Shown: positions 9,139 through 17,610, counted from the first letter of the stretch. The stretch: DNA of 21,766 nucleotides from Priapulus caudatus (GCF_000485595.1 NW_014578998.1:7887-29652), one strand, 5' to 3'. Numbers and translations are program-made. The notes: generated by a model not told the origin, from the letters alone.

Positions 9139-9212
9139 AGATGGGATTCGATCCACCGACCTTTCATACTTGATGCTTACGCTGTACACGCTACGCTATT
9201 ACGACATATTGT
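9139..9212 (-). ncRNA. tRNA-like segment, minus strand
   Basis: Read on the minus strand, a B-box-like GGATCGAATCCC lies about 45 nt downstream of an A-box-like TAGCGTAGCGTGTACAGCG, the spacing of a tRNA-type internal Pol III promoter. Stems are weak: the T arm pairs only partly and the acceptor stem is not convincing. T runs follow soon after the B box and would stop Pol III. A tRNA-derived head or pseudogene rather than a working tRNA. Confidence 0.45.
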
Positions 9213-9271
9213 ATTTGAGAATTTTGGATGTGCTATGTATATGACTCCACACGCATGTATATTTACTCTTA

Positions 9272-9351
9272 CCACTGATCTCTATAATATAATATTATCA
9301 GGAGTAAGATAATATATATTATCTTACTCCTGATATTATAGAGATCAGTGG
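9272..9351. mobile_element. palindromic MITE copy 1 with 6-bp target duplication
   Basis: An 80-bp near-palindrome starting CCACTGATCTCTATAATA and ending with its complement. It is flanked on both sides by CTCTTA (9266-9271 and 9352-9357). It splits the right inverted repeat of module A, so it inserted after that module formed. The left arm has about 7 extra bases. Confidence 0.85.
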
Positions 9352-9373
9352 CTCTTACGCGTACGAAAAAAAT

Positions 9374-9590
9374 ATTCACTGCCGGGCGAATAGCTAGCCT
9401 TGGTTTATTTGCCCGACCGTCGGGTCTATAGAAAACGGTTTCTTATTCGCCCGACAGTCGGGCCAATAGTCACTTTCGATCAATATGGCGGCACCCGACT
9501 CCGAACCTCCTGCCCGCGCCCGCCTGTACTGTCTGTACTGGGCGCATTGCACAGCTGTTGAACACCCCCCCTCCCCCCTCTAGCCGCACG
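9374..9590. other. spacer between the two modules
   Basis: Contains two similar palindromic motifs (CCCGACCGTCGGG near 9413 and CCCGACAGTCGGG near 9450) and a third inverted partial near 9383. A CAATATGGCGGC sequence at about 9481 resembles a YY1-type site. No coding frame. Confidence 0.4.
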
Positions 9591-9663
9591 CAAGTTTTTA
9601 AACCGTAGGATGGCGACGCCAGATTGATGTATCACGCGTCTCTGATTGGTGCGTTGGGTTTAC

Positions 9664-9810
9664 CCACTGATCTCTATAATAATATCATTATTATTAATAT
9701 TATTATCCTCTATATAATCCTCTTATTAATCCTCTATATAATCCTCTATATAATCTCTCTATATTATCCTCTTATAATCCTCTATATAATATTATTATAG
9801 AGATCAGTGG
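9664..9810. mobile_element. palindromic MITE copy 2 with 6-bp target duplication
   Basis: 147 bp with the same CCACTGATCTCTATAATA ends as copy 1. It is flanked by GTTTAC on both sides (9658-9663 and 9811-9816). Its interior has expanded into TCCTCTATATAA-type repeats. It interrupts the left inverted repeat of module B. Confidence 0.85.
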
Positions 9811-9916
9811 GTTTACCCCTCACAGCAGGCTATCCCAGAAACCACCGCACCGATGCATGCATGCATGCATATGCATGCATGTATGGATGGCACATCCATA
9901 ACATATAATTTCAATA

Positions 9917-9985
9917 CGGCTGAATACTCTAGCTGGTAGAGCGTCTGGCGTTACATCTGAAGTGCGTTAGTTCGAATCCCATCTG
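9917..9985 (+). ncRNA. tRNA-like segment, plus strand
   Basis: A-box-like CTAGCTGGTAGAGCG at 9929-9943 and B-box-like GTTCGAATCCC at 9970-9980, spaced as in a tRNA. It shares GAATCCCATCTGTTT with the minus-strand copy. The T-stem does not pair well and the D arm looks shortened, so it is probably not a functional tRNA. TTTTT at about 9993 would terminate Pol III before the telomeric tract. Confidence 0.5.
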
Positions 9986-10044
9986 TTTACTATTTTTATT
10001 TTTCTATCTTTTTATTTTTTTATCTTTTTATTTTTCTATCTTTA

Positions 10045-10079
10045 TCCAATTAACGCAAATATTTACATGATTTATTTAC
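10045..10079 (+). repeat. conserved block of the telomeric cassette, copy 2
   Basis: Begins TCCAATTAACGCAAATA. Near-identical reverse complement of 9044-9078 and in the same relative place between tRNA-like and telomeric segments. Confidence 0.75.
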
Positions 10080-10132
10080 AATTCAATTTTTTTTTTTATT
10101 TAATTAAATTTATTAGTGTTAATTAAATTTAA

Positions 10133-10180
10133 TTAGGGTTAGGGTTAGGGTTAGGGCTCTGGTTAAGGTTAGGGTTAGGG
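10133..10180 (+). repeat. telomeric TTAGGG repeats
   Basis: Four perfect TTAGGG units at 10133-10156, a degenerate break, then two more to 10180. The G-rich strand points away from the tRNA-like segment, as in the other copy. Confidence 0.9.
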
Positions 10181-10192
10181 AGTAGGGCGTAG

Positions 10193-10227
10193 CAGAGCAC
10201 TTAAATCAACTTGATTTAAGTGCTCTG
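10193..10227. mobile_element. 35-bp perfect palindrome with 7-bp direct repeats
   Basis: CAGAGCACTTAAATCAA, a central C, and the exact reverse complement of the first 17 bases. Flanked by GGCGTAG on both sides (10186-10192 and 10228-10234). This looks like a transposon reduced to its two ends plus its target duplication. Confidence 0.65.
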
Positions 10228-10352
10228 GGCGTAGGCTGCGGTGGTTTCTGGGATAGGATCTCGACCGCACGTACCAATCAGAGACGCGTGATTCATCAAT
10301 CTGGCGTCGCCATCCTACGGTTTAAAAACTCGCCCACCGCAAAGCACACACG

Positions 10353-10835
10353 CTATCATGCGAACTGTATGAGTTACGTTTCTAGAATTCTACATGCGTG
10401 ATGATACATGTCTTAGAAGTAATCACTGTGAGTTTCGAGTTAATTGACCCACAATTAACCTAATTAATTAGCAATTATGCACGCGCGGTAATGCCTATAG
10501 GCTATTATACGCATATCTCGCGAAGGAGTCGAGTTGTAATTCTAGAATTCTACATGCATAATGATACATATCTTAGTTACAACCACTGTAAGTTTCGAGT
10601 TAATTGACCCACGATTACCCTAATTAATTAGCTGTTATTTACGCGCGGTAATGCCCATAGGCTTATACAGGCATATAGTACGGGTTTAACCGGTAGGAAA
10701 GTGTATTTACCTATCATATCTCGCAAACTGTATGAGTTACGTTTCTAGAATTCTACATGCGTGATGATACATGTCTTAATAATGTCTTGATGATGATACA
10801 TGTCACGCGCGGTAATGCCCATAGGCTTCTATCGT
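10353..10835. repeat. satellite array, right block
   Basis: The array resumes inside a long unit, followed by a 160-bp short unit (10461-10620), a long unit from 10621 and a scrambled end near 10790-10835. Same family as 7977-8897 but more diverged (TCTAGAATTC where the left block has TCTATAATTC). Confidence 0.85.
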
Positions 10836-11027
10836 TATGAGTTGGTGAGTTTTATAAGGTTGAAATAGACATTTTCGGGAAAAATCTCACGAACGTGCGG
10901 CAATTTACTTTGACAAAAGTTCTTATTTATTATAAGTAATAACAAATGACATGGATGCGATTGCATATGGTTGACAACTGTTTGGACGTGCCCAGTACAA
11001 TAACAACTCTGCGAGGAAACGGATTGC
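10836..11027. other. unassigned AT-rich sequence
   Basis: No credible coding frame or repeat. It may be the upstream part of the transposase relic that follows. Confidence 0.35.
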
Positions 11028-11345
11028 TGTAATGTTGCATGCAATGGTCAGCAAATGGTGAAACGGCAACTAAGGTACATAAAGACGGCATTTGTTGGAG
11101 ACGCCGCAGGGTGAAAAACATTCATACATAATGTGAATAACTCAACTGATATACTTCTGGGTAAGAGACATGCTCAGCCAGGATTGTCGAATAGCACTAT
11201 TGTGGACTGAACTAACTGTGTTCTGCAAGCAATACTTTGTTCTAAAATATCATTATTGCAGATCGACGAGTCCCACTTCGGATGCGCGGAGGGTCATGCG
11301 GCCACCTCTGCCTACAAGAAAATGCATTTTTTAGTGTTTGACATA
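11028..11345 (+). pseudogene. Merlin/ISXO2-like transposase relic
   Basis: Three pieces occur in the family's order. KDGICWRRRRVKN at 11081-11119 resembles the N-terminal zinc-ribbon end (DGxxWRCRxC), with cysteines lost. GLSNSTIVD at about 11181-11207 resembles the helix-turn-helix segment and is followed by a TGA where the family has Trp. IDESHFG at 11262-11282 matches the first catalytic Asp block of the DDE domain. The last two share a frame; the first is in another. The rest of the catalytic domain is missing. These enzymes cut and paste Merlin elements (related to bacterial IS1595/IS1016). A dead fragment; family assignment rests on short motifs. Confidence 0.5.
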
Positions 11346-11995
11346 ACATGAGTGATCATTCATCAGAGCCATTTCATTTCGTAACATGAATCGAAATTTA
11401 AAAAATTAGTACTTTTCTGGTGATGCTAATATTTGCAAGTTACACGATACACGATACAGTTAATAAAGCATATAACGAAATACACAATTATAAACGCCTG
11501 CGATGAAATTGTTGTCACTCAACGTCAATAAATTAACATAACTTGCTGCTGTTGCTGACTAGTTGGTTTTGTTATCACGTAGCATACGCTGTGACTAATT
11601 ATAGCGCATCCGCATTACCCATTCAATGTGTTGATATCAATATATGCTATCCTAGAATATACACACCTTACAGCGGATAGCATTGGCGAATGCTATCGCA
11701 CATGTGGTGGAACGCATCGACCCCACCGAACCGTAAGCTGCATTGTAACGCCCATAGGCTATTGCTCTCACGCGTTGGCTCTTTCTAACATTGCCTTCAA
11801 TAAACTCAATCTTCACAGAGATCATAAGTCCGTGTATAAGTCTTCACAGAGATCATAAGTCCGTCTTTTCGTTTTTATTACTTCAAAACAAAACACGAAA
11901 AACAAAAAAGGGTAGTTATTCGAGAAGGCCGGGATGTGTATCTTACTATCACGTTTAACTCACCCCATATCGAGCGTGTGAGAGGGGACGGATAC
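11346..11995. other. unassigned AT-rich sequence with a 24-bp direct repeat
   Basis: TCTTCACAGAGATCATAAGT plus CCGT occurs at 11812-11835 and again at 11842-11865. Sequence at 11743-11775 (GTAACGCCCATAGGCTATT, then CGCG) resembles part of the short satellite unit. A purine-rich GAGAAGGCCGGGA followed by TGTG near 11920-11937 could be an LTR boundary, but I cannot confirm it. Confidence 0.35.
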
Positions 11996-12115
11996 TAGGG
12001 TTGCAGCGGTATATGTAACGGTATTGCGATATTATCGCGGGGTAATGTTTTTTTAATTATCATACCGTAACAGCTCAATACCGCGGTTTTCTTATTGACG
12101 TGTACAGCGATGTCA
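11996..12115. mobile_element. hAT-like transposon end
   Basis: TAGGGTTGCAGCGGTATATG followed by repeated ACGGTAT, GCGGGGTAAT and CATACCGTAA motifs. This resembles termini of some animal hAT elements (GGGTTGCAACGGTAT type), from memory of the family. It lies where the minus-strand gypsy element should continue into integrase. No second end is identified. Confidence 0.35.
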
Positions 12116-12199
12116 CGAAAATCTGACACAGCCATGCCGCGTTTTTTCCAGCCACGTGCGCGGTAGCGTCGCCTTTGATTGAAGTACGGGGCTCGATCG

Positions 12200-14283
12200 C
12201 GAGCGAGCGCGTAGCGCTCGCATTTCTGTGGGCTAGGCCACAGCAATATTCGACTGTTGCATTGTGTTCCGAGACTACCAACGCCCAACGCCCAACGCTG
12301 GAGTCGAGCGTTCTTGAGGTTGGGGCTTGTTAGTAGGTATTGTAGTGGCTTATGGTCACTTACAATCACGAATTGTGCGCCTGCTAAGTAGTGACGTAGC
12401 TTCGTTAATGCATAGATAATTGCATACGCCTCTCTCTCGATAATTGGCCAACGCATCTGCCCTTCATTGAGTTGATGACTAATATAGGAAATAACGACTT
12501 CATTCCCTTCGTCATTTGTCTGCGTGAGGGCAGCTCCCACTGCGTATGATGAGGCATCCGTGAATAGACGATAAGTCTTGGTAGGATCCGGGTATGCTAG
12601 GATTGGAGCTTCAACTAGCTTCTGCTTTAACGTCCGGAATGCATGTTCCGCATCGTCGTTCCATTTGAACTTGGCATACTTGTGCGTTAACGCTGTTAAC
12701 GGCTTAGCGATGGTTGCAAAGGACTTTATATGCGCCCTGTAGTAGCTTGCCATGCCCAAGAATGAGCGTACCTCCTTGACTGTGGTAGGTGCCTTCAGTT
12801 GCTGGACCACCTGAACTTTCTTTGGATCCGGGGCGACGCCCTCAGGTGAAACGATGTGACCCAAGTAGTGGACTTTGTCCTTGAGGAACTCGCACTTTGA
12901 TGCTTTAAGCTTAAGACCCGCACCACGTAGTCTGCTGAACACCTCAGCGATGTCTAAGAGATGCTGATCGAATGTTGGACTGAAGATGATGATGTCATCT
13001 ATTTATGGAATAGCACATCTGTGATGTAGTCCGTCCAAGACGGTGTCCAACAATCGCTGATAGACACTGGGTGCGTTAGACAAGCCGAATGAAAGAACGT
13101 TATAGTGAAAAGCTCCTCTATACGTGATGAAACACGTCTTAGCCTTGTCCTCCTCTGCCATGGCTATTTGAAAGTAACCCGACTTTAAGTCAAGGGTTGA
13201 GTAGAAGCGTGCATTTCCCAATGATCCAAGGATATCTTTAATGCAGGGTAGCGGATACGTGTCTTTCCTTGTTACTTTGTTGAGTTTCCTGTAGTCTATA
13301 ACCATTCGTCCTTCAGGTTCATCCTTCTTAGGAACAATTAAGGCTGGGCTTGCCCATAGGCTGTTGCTGGGTTCGATTATGTTCGCTTCCAACAGCTGAT
13401 TAACATGATCGATCATCGGTCGATAATTGATTGGTGTTCTGTAGGGCTTCTGTCGGATAGGTGGATGTCCTTCCGTATCGATCGTCATTTCCACTAGGTT
13501 GGTTCGCCCAAGATCAAGATTACTTTCAGCAAATAGATCGCTGTTACTCCGTAGCAGATTCTCTATGGCTGCACGTTGATGCCTTAGTACATGGTCGAGA
13601 CTGACCTTGATCGGAATAGATGATGATGCGTTCCCTCTCTGCTTATCGCTGGCTCCCTGTTGCATGGGTGTTTGTTGAGACGCTTGTCCCATGCTGATTG
13701 ATGCTATCTGCTTCTTACTAATTGGTTGGACCACGGCAATGACACTGTTAATGTCGCACGCATACAGCGTGTCCGTTGTGTTGACTATCGGGAATTTAAT
13801 GCAATGCTCCTTGTTTACAATGTCCAAGGTCTCCATGGGGAATATTCCTGGCTGATCCCTTAGTGCAGGTAGCACCTCTGTTCCTGTGATGAGTACTGTT
13901 GTATTGGCTGGTACGGCTTTCCCCAACTTGCCTTCACAGATAACGACCGTGCGCGGCGGAATCTGTATCTTCTTCTTGAGCAAGACAAGTTGAATGCGTT
14001 TGTCTTCTCCTCGTTCGATAGACGTTGGCTTTAATGTGACCACTGATCTTCCCACTGATAATATACCTCGTCGACAGTCGATCTTCATTCCTACTGCCTT
14101 CATGAAGTCATAGCCCATTATGGCAGCCTTCCACAGGTGCAAGACTATCTGAAATCGGAACCTCGTATTGTAGCGTCCAATGGTAAGTGGAATCATTGCT
14201 TCACCTACCGTTGTCAGTGGATGCCCCATAACTGATATCAGTCTGTTTGTTTGTTGTTGACAGCTCACTCTTCTGTCGCACAT
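12200..14283 (-). pseudogene. pol: Ty3/gypsy pol: protease remnant, RT, RNase H
   Basis: Protease-like sequence comes first (GHPLTTVGEAMIPLTIG near 14230-14180, then MGYDFMKAVG), but no D-S/T-G active-site triad is visible. RT follows: MVIDYRKLNK, STLDLKSGY (motif A) and FGLSNAPSVYQ. At the YxDD box the Tyr position is a TAA stop (13003-13005), with IDDIIIFS in frame behind it. Downstream are VHYLGHIVSPEGV, a connection domain and RNase H, with Asp in FTDASS, Glu in IEREAY and Asp in SDHKPL all present. Near 12278-12300 a 7-bp unit is tandemly repeated and the frame shifts just after the RNase H end (ARLQRWAL). No integrase. Without the nonsense codon and the shift the frame would be long, so these are the main lesions. 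Confidence 0.88.
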
Positions 14284-14389
14284 GTGATGGTAATCTTTTC
14301 CAGAGCTTATACAGAGTCACATACTTCCCGTTTCTTTCGTTCTGTTGCTGGAGACCGTCGTTTACCGTTCGCTCGGTTTTCCGTCTTAC

Positions 14390-15525
14390 CTAAAATCGAG
14401 CGCGGGCGTTTTCCTGCTGACCCGTCATCCTGCATTGCCTCCATCTGTGTCCTGCACGACCGCATGCTGCACAGATAGGCTTGTTATCTGTGGTCCACTT
14501 GTACTGTACGCCGGTAGGTGGCGTACGCTTGTCTCGCTGTTGTGGACCCGTTGGATACCAGGTGTTTCTCGATCCCTGCCACGCTGCAGGTCCGCTGAAC
14601 GTGGGCCGTGGGGCTGAGGTCCCATCGAACACTGGATCGGTGGTCGCTGCTGCGACCACTGCGCAGGTGCCCGTCTAAAGTTATACGGCCCTGTAGTTGC
14701 ACGCTGCTGCTGAGGACTTGCTGCGGTACCTATGTTCCTAGGTGCCGGTTGCTGGTTATACGCACGCGGTGCTGGCATCGTGCATGTTGTTTCCAGTGCC
14801 AAGATGTCCGACACTATTCCTCGCATCTCTTGAATTTGCTTCTCTATGGCTGGAGTCTCTTCCACGTTGTCCACTTCCATTGCCTCATCTTCATGCCGTG
14901 TGCTGCGCAATCTGACCTCTTGGTCGATGGCTGCTTCGCCCACTGCCACCTTCACAGCTGCTGACAGTGTAGAAGGTTGATTACGAATGAGTGTCTCCTT
15001 GATCCCATCCATTCTCAGTCCATCGATGAATTGATCGACGACACGACTCTGTACGTGAACGTCATCCCATGCGTGGACTCCGAATGCTCGTCTTGCATCC
15101 ACTTCCAATCGCTTGGTGTAGACCACTACCCCCTCCTGACGAGCTTGCTTGTCTCGCTTAAACTTTTGTAGTGAGATGGCTACGGCTGTACTGTCTACGT
15201 ATTTCTCTCGCAGTAGTACGCCGAGTTCCACGCATCCCATCGTGGGTTTCCGTGTCAGTAGAGATGCTGCATAATTAGCTGCCTCTCCACGCAGTAGACG
15301 TAACGCAAAGCGAGCCCTCCTTACGTCATCTGATTCTCCCATTATCAAACCAACCCTCTCCAAATTAATTAGCCATTGCTCAAAGGTTACCTCTGACTTC
15401 TCATCGCCTGAAAACACCTGAAATGTGCTCAGCGCACCCAACGCCTGCACCTCCTTGATCAAAGAATCCATTTGCGACATCGGTGCGATCGGTTCAAGAT
15501 GAGGTAACTTGGTCGGTGGTTCCAT
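14390..15525 (-). pseudogene. gag: Ty3/gypsy gag with zinc knuckle in shifted frame
   Basis: Capsid-type structural protein that packages element RNA. The ATG at 15525 opens a frame of 366 codons. Residues about 35-200 resemble a retrotransposon gag domain (FEQWLINLERVGL, RLLRGEAANYAASLL). A Gln/Pro-rich segment follows. The nucleocapsid knuckle CAACGRAGHRWRQC (Cx2Cx4Hx4C pattern) lies near 14430, in a different frame that opens by 14659. So the gag frame changes near 14640-14670, and pol returns to the original frame. The first shift is most likely an indel; a programmed shift before pol cannot be excluded. Confidence 0.78.
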
Positions 15526-15699
15526 ACCAGATACAGGGTTATCAATGATTAACTAAACCTTAGCACTAGCATTTACTATCATTGCTTAGACTTAAACACA
15601 TAATCCCACCCCATACTATACGACTGAGCACATCGTGTTGTACTTACATAAAAGTAACATGCATCTCGCTCAGATGTGATGATTCTCGCTCGCTGTAGC
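15526..15699. other. probable leader upstream of gag
   Basis: Non-coding stretch directly upstream of the gag start on the minus strand. I see no convincing primer-binding site or LTR end here. Confidence 0.3.
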
Positions 15700-16125
15700 T
15701 GCTGATGCTGCTGGCAGTGGATGGCTGGCACCAAGAAACCAAGTTCTGCGTACTGTTGCAGTAATGTTATCGCCTGACTGCTGCTGATGGATGATGGTGT
15801 TCACCTGTTGCTGCAAGGTGATCAAAGCGCAACAAGGTACGAGGTCTAGTGTCAAAGACGAATCGCTGACGTTGCTGCTGCAGGTGCTGCTGTTGTCGTT
15901 GTGGCTGCTGTAGATGCTGCCGACGTTGCCGTTGGTATGGCTGCGTATGCTGCTGCTGTTGTTGCTGCCGCTGCTGATACAGCTGCTGTTGCTGTTGTTG
16001 ATACAGTTGCTGTTGCTGCTGTCGCTGCTGCTGATACAGCTGCTGTTGCTGTTGCCGTTGCTGCTGCTGTTGTCGTCGTTGTTGCTGCTGCTGCTGTTGT
16101 CGACGTAGTTGACGATTGCAATACG
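15700..16125. repeat. degenerate CTG/TTG trinucleotide tract
   Basis: Long run of CTG, TTG and CGT triplets on the plus strand (CAG/CAA on the minus), with an internal higher-order motif GATACAGCTGCTGTTGCTG. The minus-strand Gln frame is open from about 16260 to 15768 (runs of Gln with Leu-Tyr breaks) but lacks an ATG. The other frames read as Ser/Asn or Thr/Ala runs. It may be untranslated repeat or a diverged low-complexity coding relic; not called as a gene. Confidence 0.75.
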
Positions 16126-16635
16126 TTGCATACTGCAGTAGTCTAGTGTATGCCCTCTGTCGTACGATGCGTTGATGATGAAATACGGTTGGGGCTGCCG
16201 GTGTCGCTGCTCCCTCGCCGTAGACGCTGTTGTTTACACTAACAACAATGGCGTTGACGACTCTGACAATGACTCATTCTCTGACGAGAAGGCTGGCGCT
16301 TGCTTGACGATCTGCAGCCCGGATAACCGCGCGAAGCGCGCAAACGCCGCGCAACGGCAAGCTTTCACGACATCGCTGCACTATCTGAATTTACTTCAAC
16401 GGGGCCCTGGTATATGCCAAAGCCGTATAATCGTTGACTTGAGCAGTTCTGGCGATTGGACGACGGATTTCACTACCAATGTAGCTTGAGATTTGCTTGA
16501 AATGCTCGTATAACTTTTTTGGCGACTCGGCGCGCTCGTTTTGCTGTAAAAAACGGATTTGCACTTTCTTCTTTGTTTGTTTCTGTTGATGAGTGTAGTA
16601 CATATGGCGTGCGATAGACGGCGCAACGAACGCCG
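16126..16635. other. unassigned sequence
   Basis: Short frames on both strands without recognisable domains. A GC-rich palindromic patch (CGCGCGAAGCGCGC) sits near 16330. Confidence 0.35.
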
Positions 16636-16890
16636 AGGCTTAGGCATAGTAAACTGGTACCAGTTCGCCACCTTTACTCTGGCATATCGCTACACTCACG
16701 TAGTGTAGCGTGTGGAACTGTCGACCGGGTACCAGTCTATATGCATATAGCCTCGTTTCCTGTGCAGCACGGATCGCCGGCGCTAACCGCTTATAACCGG
16801 CCTGCAGGCTAGACTCACGTACAACACCCACGTACTCACGTAGTGTAGCGTGTGGAACTGTTGACCGGGTACCAGTCTATATGCACATGG
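16636..16890. repeat. 140-bp-period direct repeat with internal hairpins
   Basis: Positions 16694-16745 recur at 16834-16885 with a single substitution (ACTCACGTAGTGTAGCGTGT, then GGGTACCAGTCTATATGCA). Each contains an imperfect palindrome around CACGTAGTG. An AACTGGTACCAGTT palindrome at about 16651-16664 partly complements the downstream GGGTACCAG. Confidence 0.75.
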
Positions 16891-17522
16891 ATTGATAGCA
16901 TGGCATCTATGTTATAACCATGGAAAAGTTTCTTATTGTTCGTCGTTTAATTCGTTAAATAATGACTAGCCAAAAACTGGAATTCTTTTCATCGGAAGGT
17001 CATCTAATTAAAATGAAAGTCGAATTTTGTTATGGGCAGACTAACGACTATAAATATGTATGTAACAAGCGTAGATGCAGCTTTACAAATTTGTTTACAT
17101 ACCGGGCGGTGGTTGGTAGCCGTGTTATGTCGAATCTATGATCTTGCAGTGCAGCCTTGATCTTGCAGTTCAGACTTGCAGTCATACACTGATATGTACA
17201 GTCTTGTCGGCTTATTTACATTACTATCATAGTGACGGGAAGTTGTACTTGCAAGTAGTTGTAGTGTACGGCAGTTGCTGTATACTGATCCATAGACTGA
17301 TAGCTAAGGTTAGTAAGCTGTACTGGCGACGTAAATTAACCCACTAATTTCATAGATGGTCATGTAATAATAGAAATGAATGAAACCCTGAATGTTGCCA
17401 ATTATATTTATTACAGGTTATTTTTACTTGCCTATAAGCCTTAGAGTCCTATACATAATACGATGTATTGCATTGGATGTGTTTGTGCGGCTTTGTTGAC
17501 ATGTATATGTGCTACAGTGTTC
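16891..17522. other. unassigned sequence
   Basis: AT-rich. CTTGCAGT-type motifs repeat near 17143-17182. No gene recognised. Confidence 0.35.
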
Positions 17523-17610
17523 TTCGGCTTAGGCTTAGTCACTCGATGGATAATCGATGGTGGGAGGCGCAGTCCCAGTCTATATTAGCCTTTGTCCTGT
17601 GCAGCCTATT
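17523..17610. repeat. partial third copy of the 16636-16890 repeat
   Basis: GGCTTAGGC near 17526 and CCAGTCTATATT...CCTGTGCAGC near 17575-17605 match, in order, sequence at 16638 and 16731-16767. Confidence 0.45.

Larger units (their letters stand above)
8899..9373. mobile_element. TIR module A carrying telomeric and tRNA-like segments
   Basis: The left end (8899-8936: TTTTTTCGTACGCGTAAGAG, then ACATGCGCGTGG) is the reverse complement of the right end. The right end is itself split by a later MITE: 9247-9271 before it and 9352-9373 after it. Between the ends, in order, are CCCTAA repeats, AT-rich DNA with a conserved block (9044-9078) and a minus-strand tRNA-like segment (9139-9212). No protein is encoded. 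The module interrupts the satellite array. Confidence 0.65.
9591..10331. mobile_element. TIR module B carrying tRNA-like and telomeric segments
   Basis: The left arm (9591-9657, continued at 9817-9850 after a MITE) is the near-identical reverse complement of 10238-10331. Both include AACCGTAGGATGGCGACGCC, a CCAAT element and ATCCCAGAAACCACCGCA. Inside, in order, are a TGCA run (about 9853-9887), a plus-strand tRNA-like segment, T-rich DNA, the conserved block, TTAGGG repeats and a 35-bp palindrome. Its end sequences differ from those of module A although the cargo is shared. Confidence 0.65.
12200..15525 (-). mobile_element. Ty3/gypsy element 1, integrase missing
   Basis: Gag, nucleocapsid knuckle, protease remnant, RT and RNase H are collinear on the minus strand. 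Homology stops just after RNase H near 12200, and hAT-like sequence follows. No LTR pair is found: the 3' side is replaced and a matching 5' LTR is not evident. Long open frames with few lesions suggest inactivation was fairly recent compared with the relic at 4331-5320. Confidence 0.8.

Noticed and set aside
9139-9985. Two functional tRNA genes
   Set aside because: A and B boxes are present, but T arms and acceptor stems pair poorly and no clear anticodon loop can be assigned.
8938-10180. A chromosome end or fused telomeres
   Set aside because: The repeat blocks are short, separated by about 1.1 kb of structured sequence and flanked by inverted repeats within a satellite. In the C-then-G order the tracts face outward on both sides, unlike a head-to-head telomere fusion, which would have TTAGGG meeting CCCTAA.
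14283-14670. Programmed frameshift between gag and pol as a firm call
   Set aside because: The knuckle lies in a different frame from both gag N-terminus and pol, so at least one change must be an indel. No slippery site could be singled out.
15670-16131. Ser/Asn-rich and Thr/Ala-rich proteins
   Set aside because: Alternative frames of the same CAG/CAA repeat tract.
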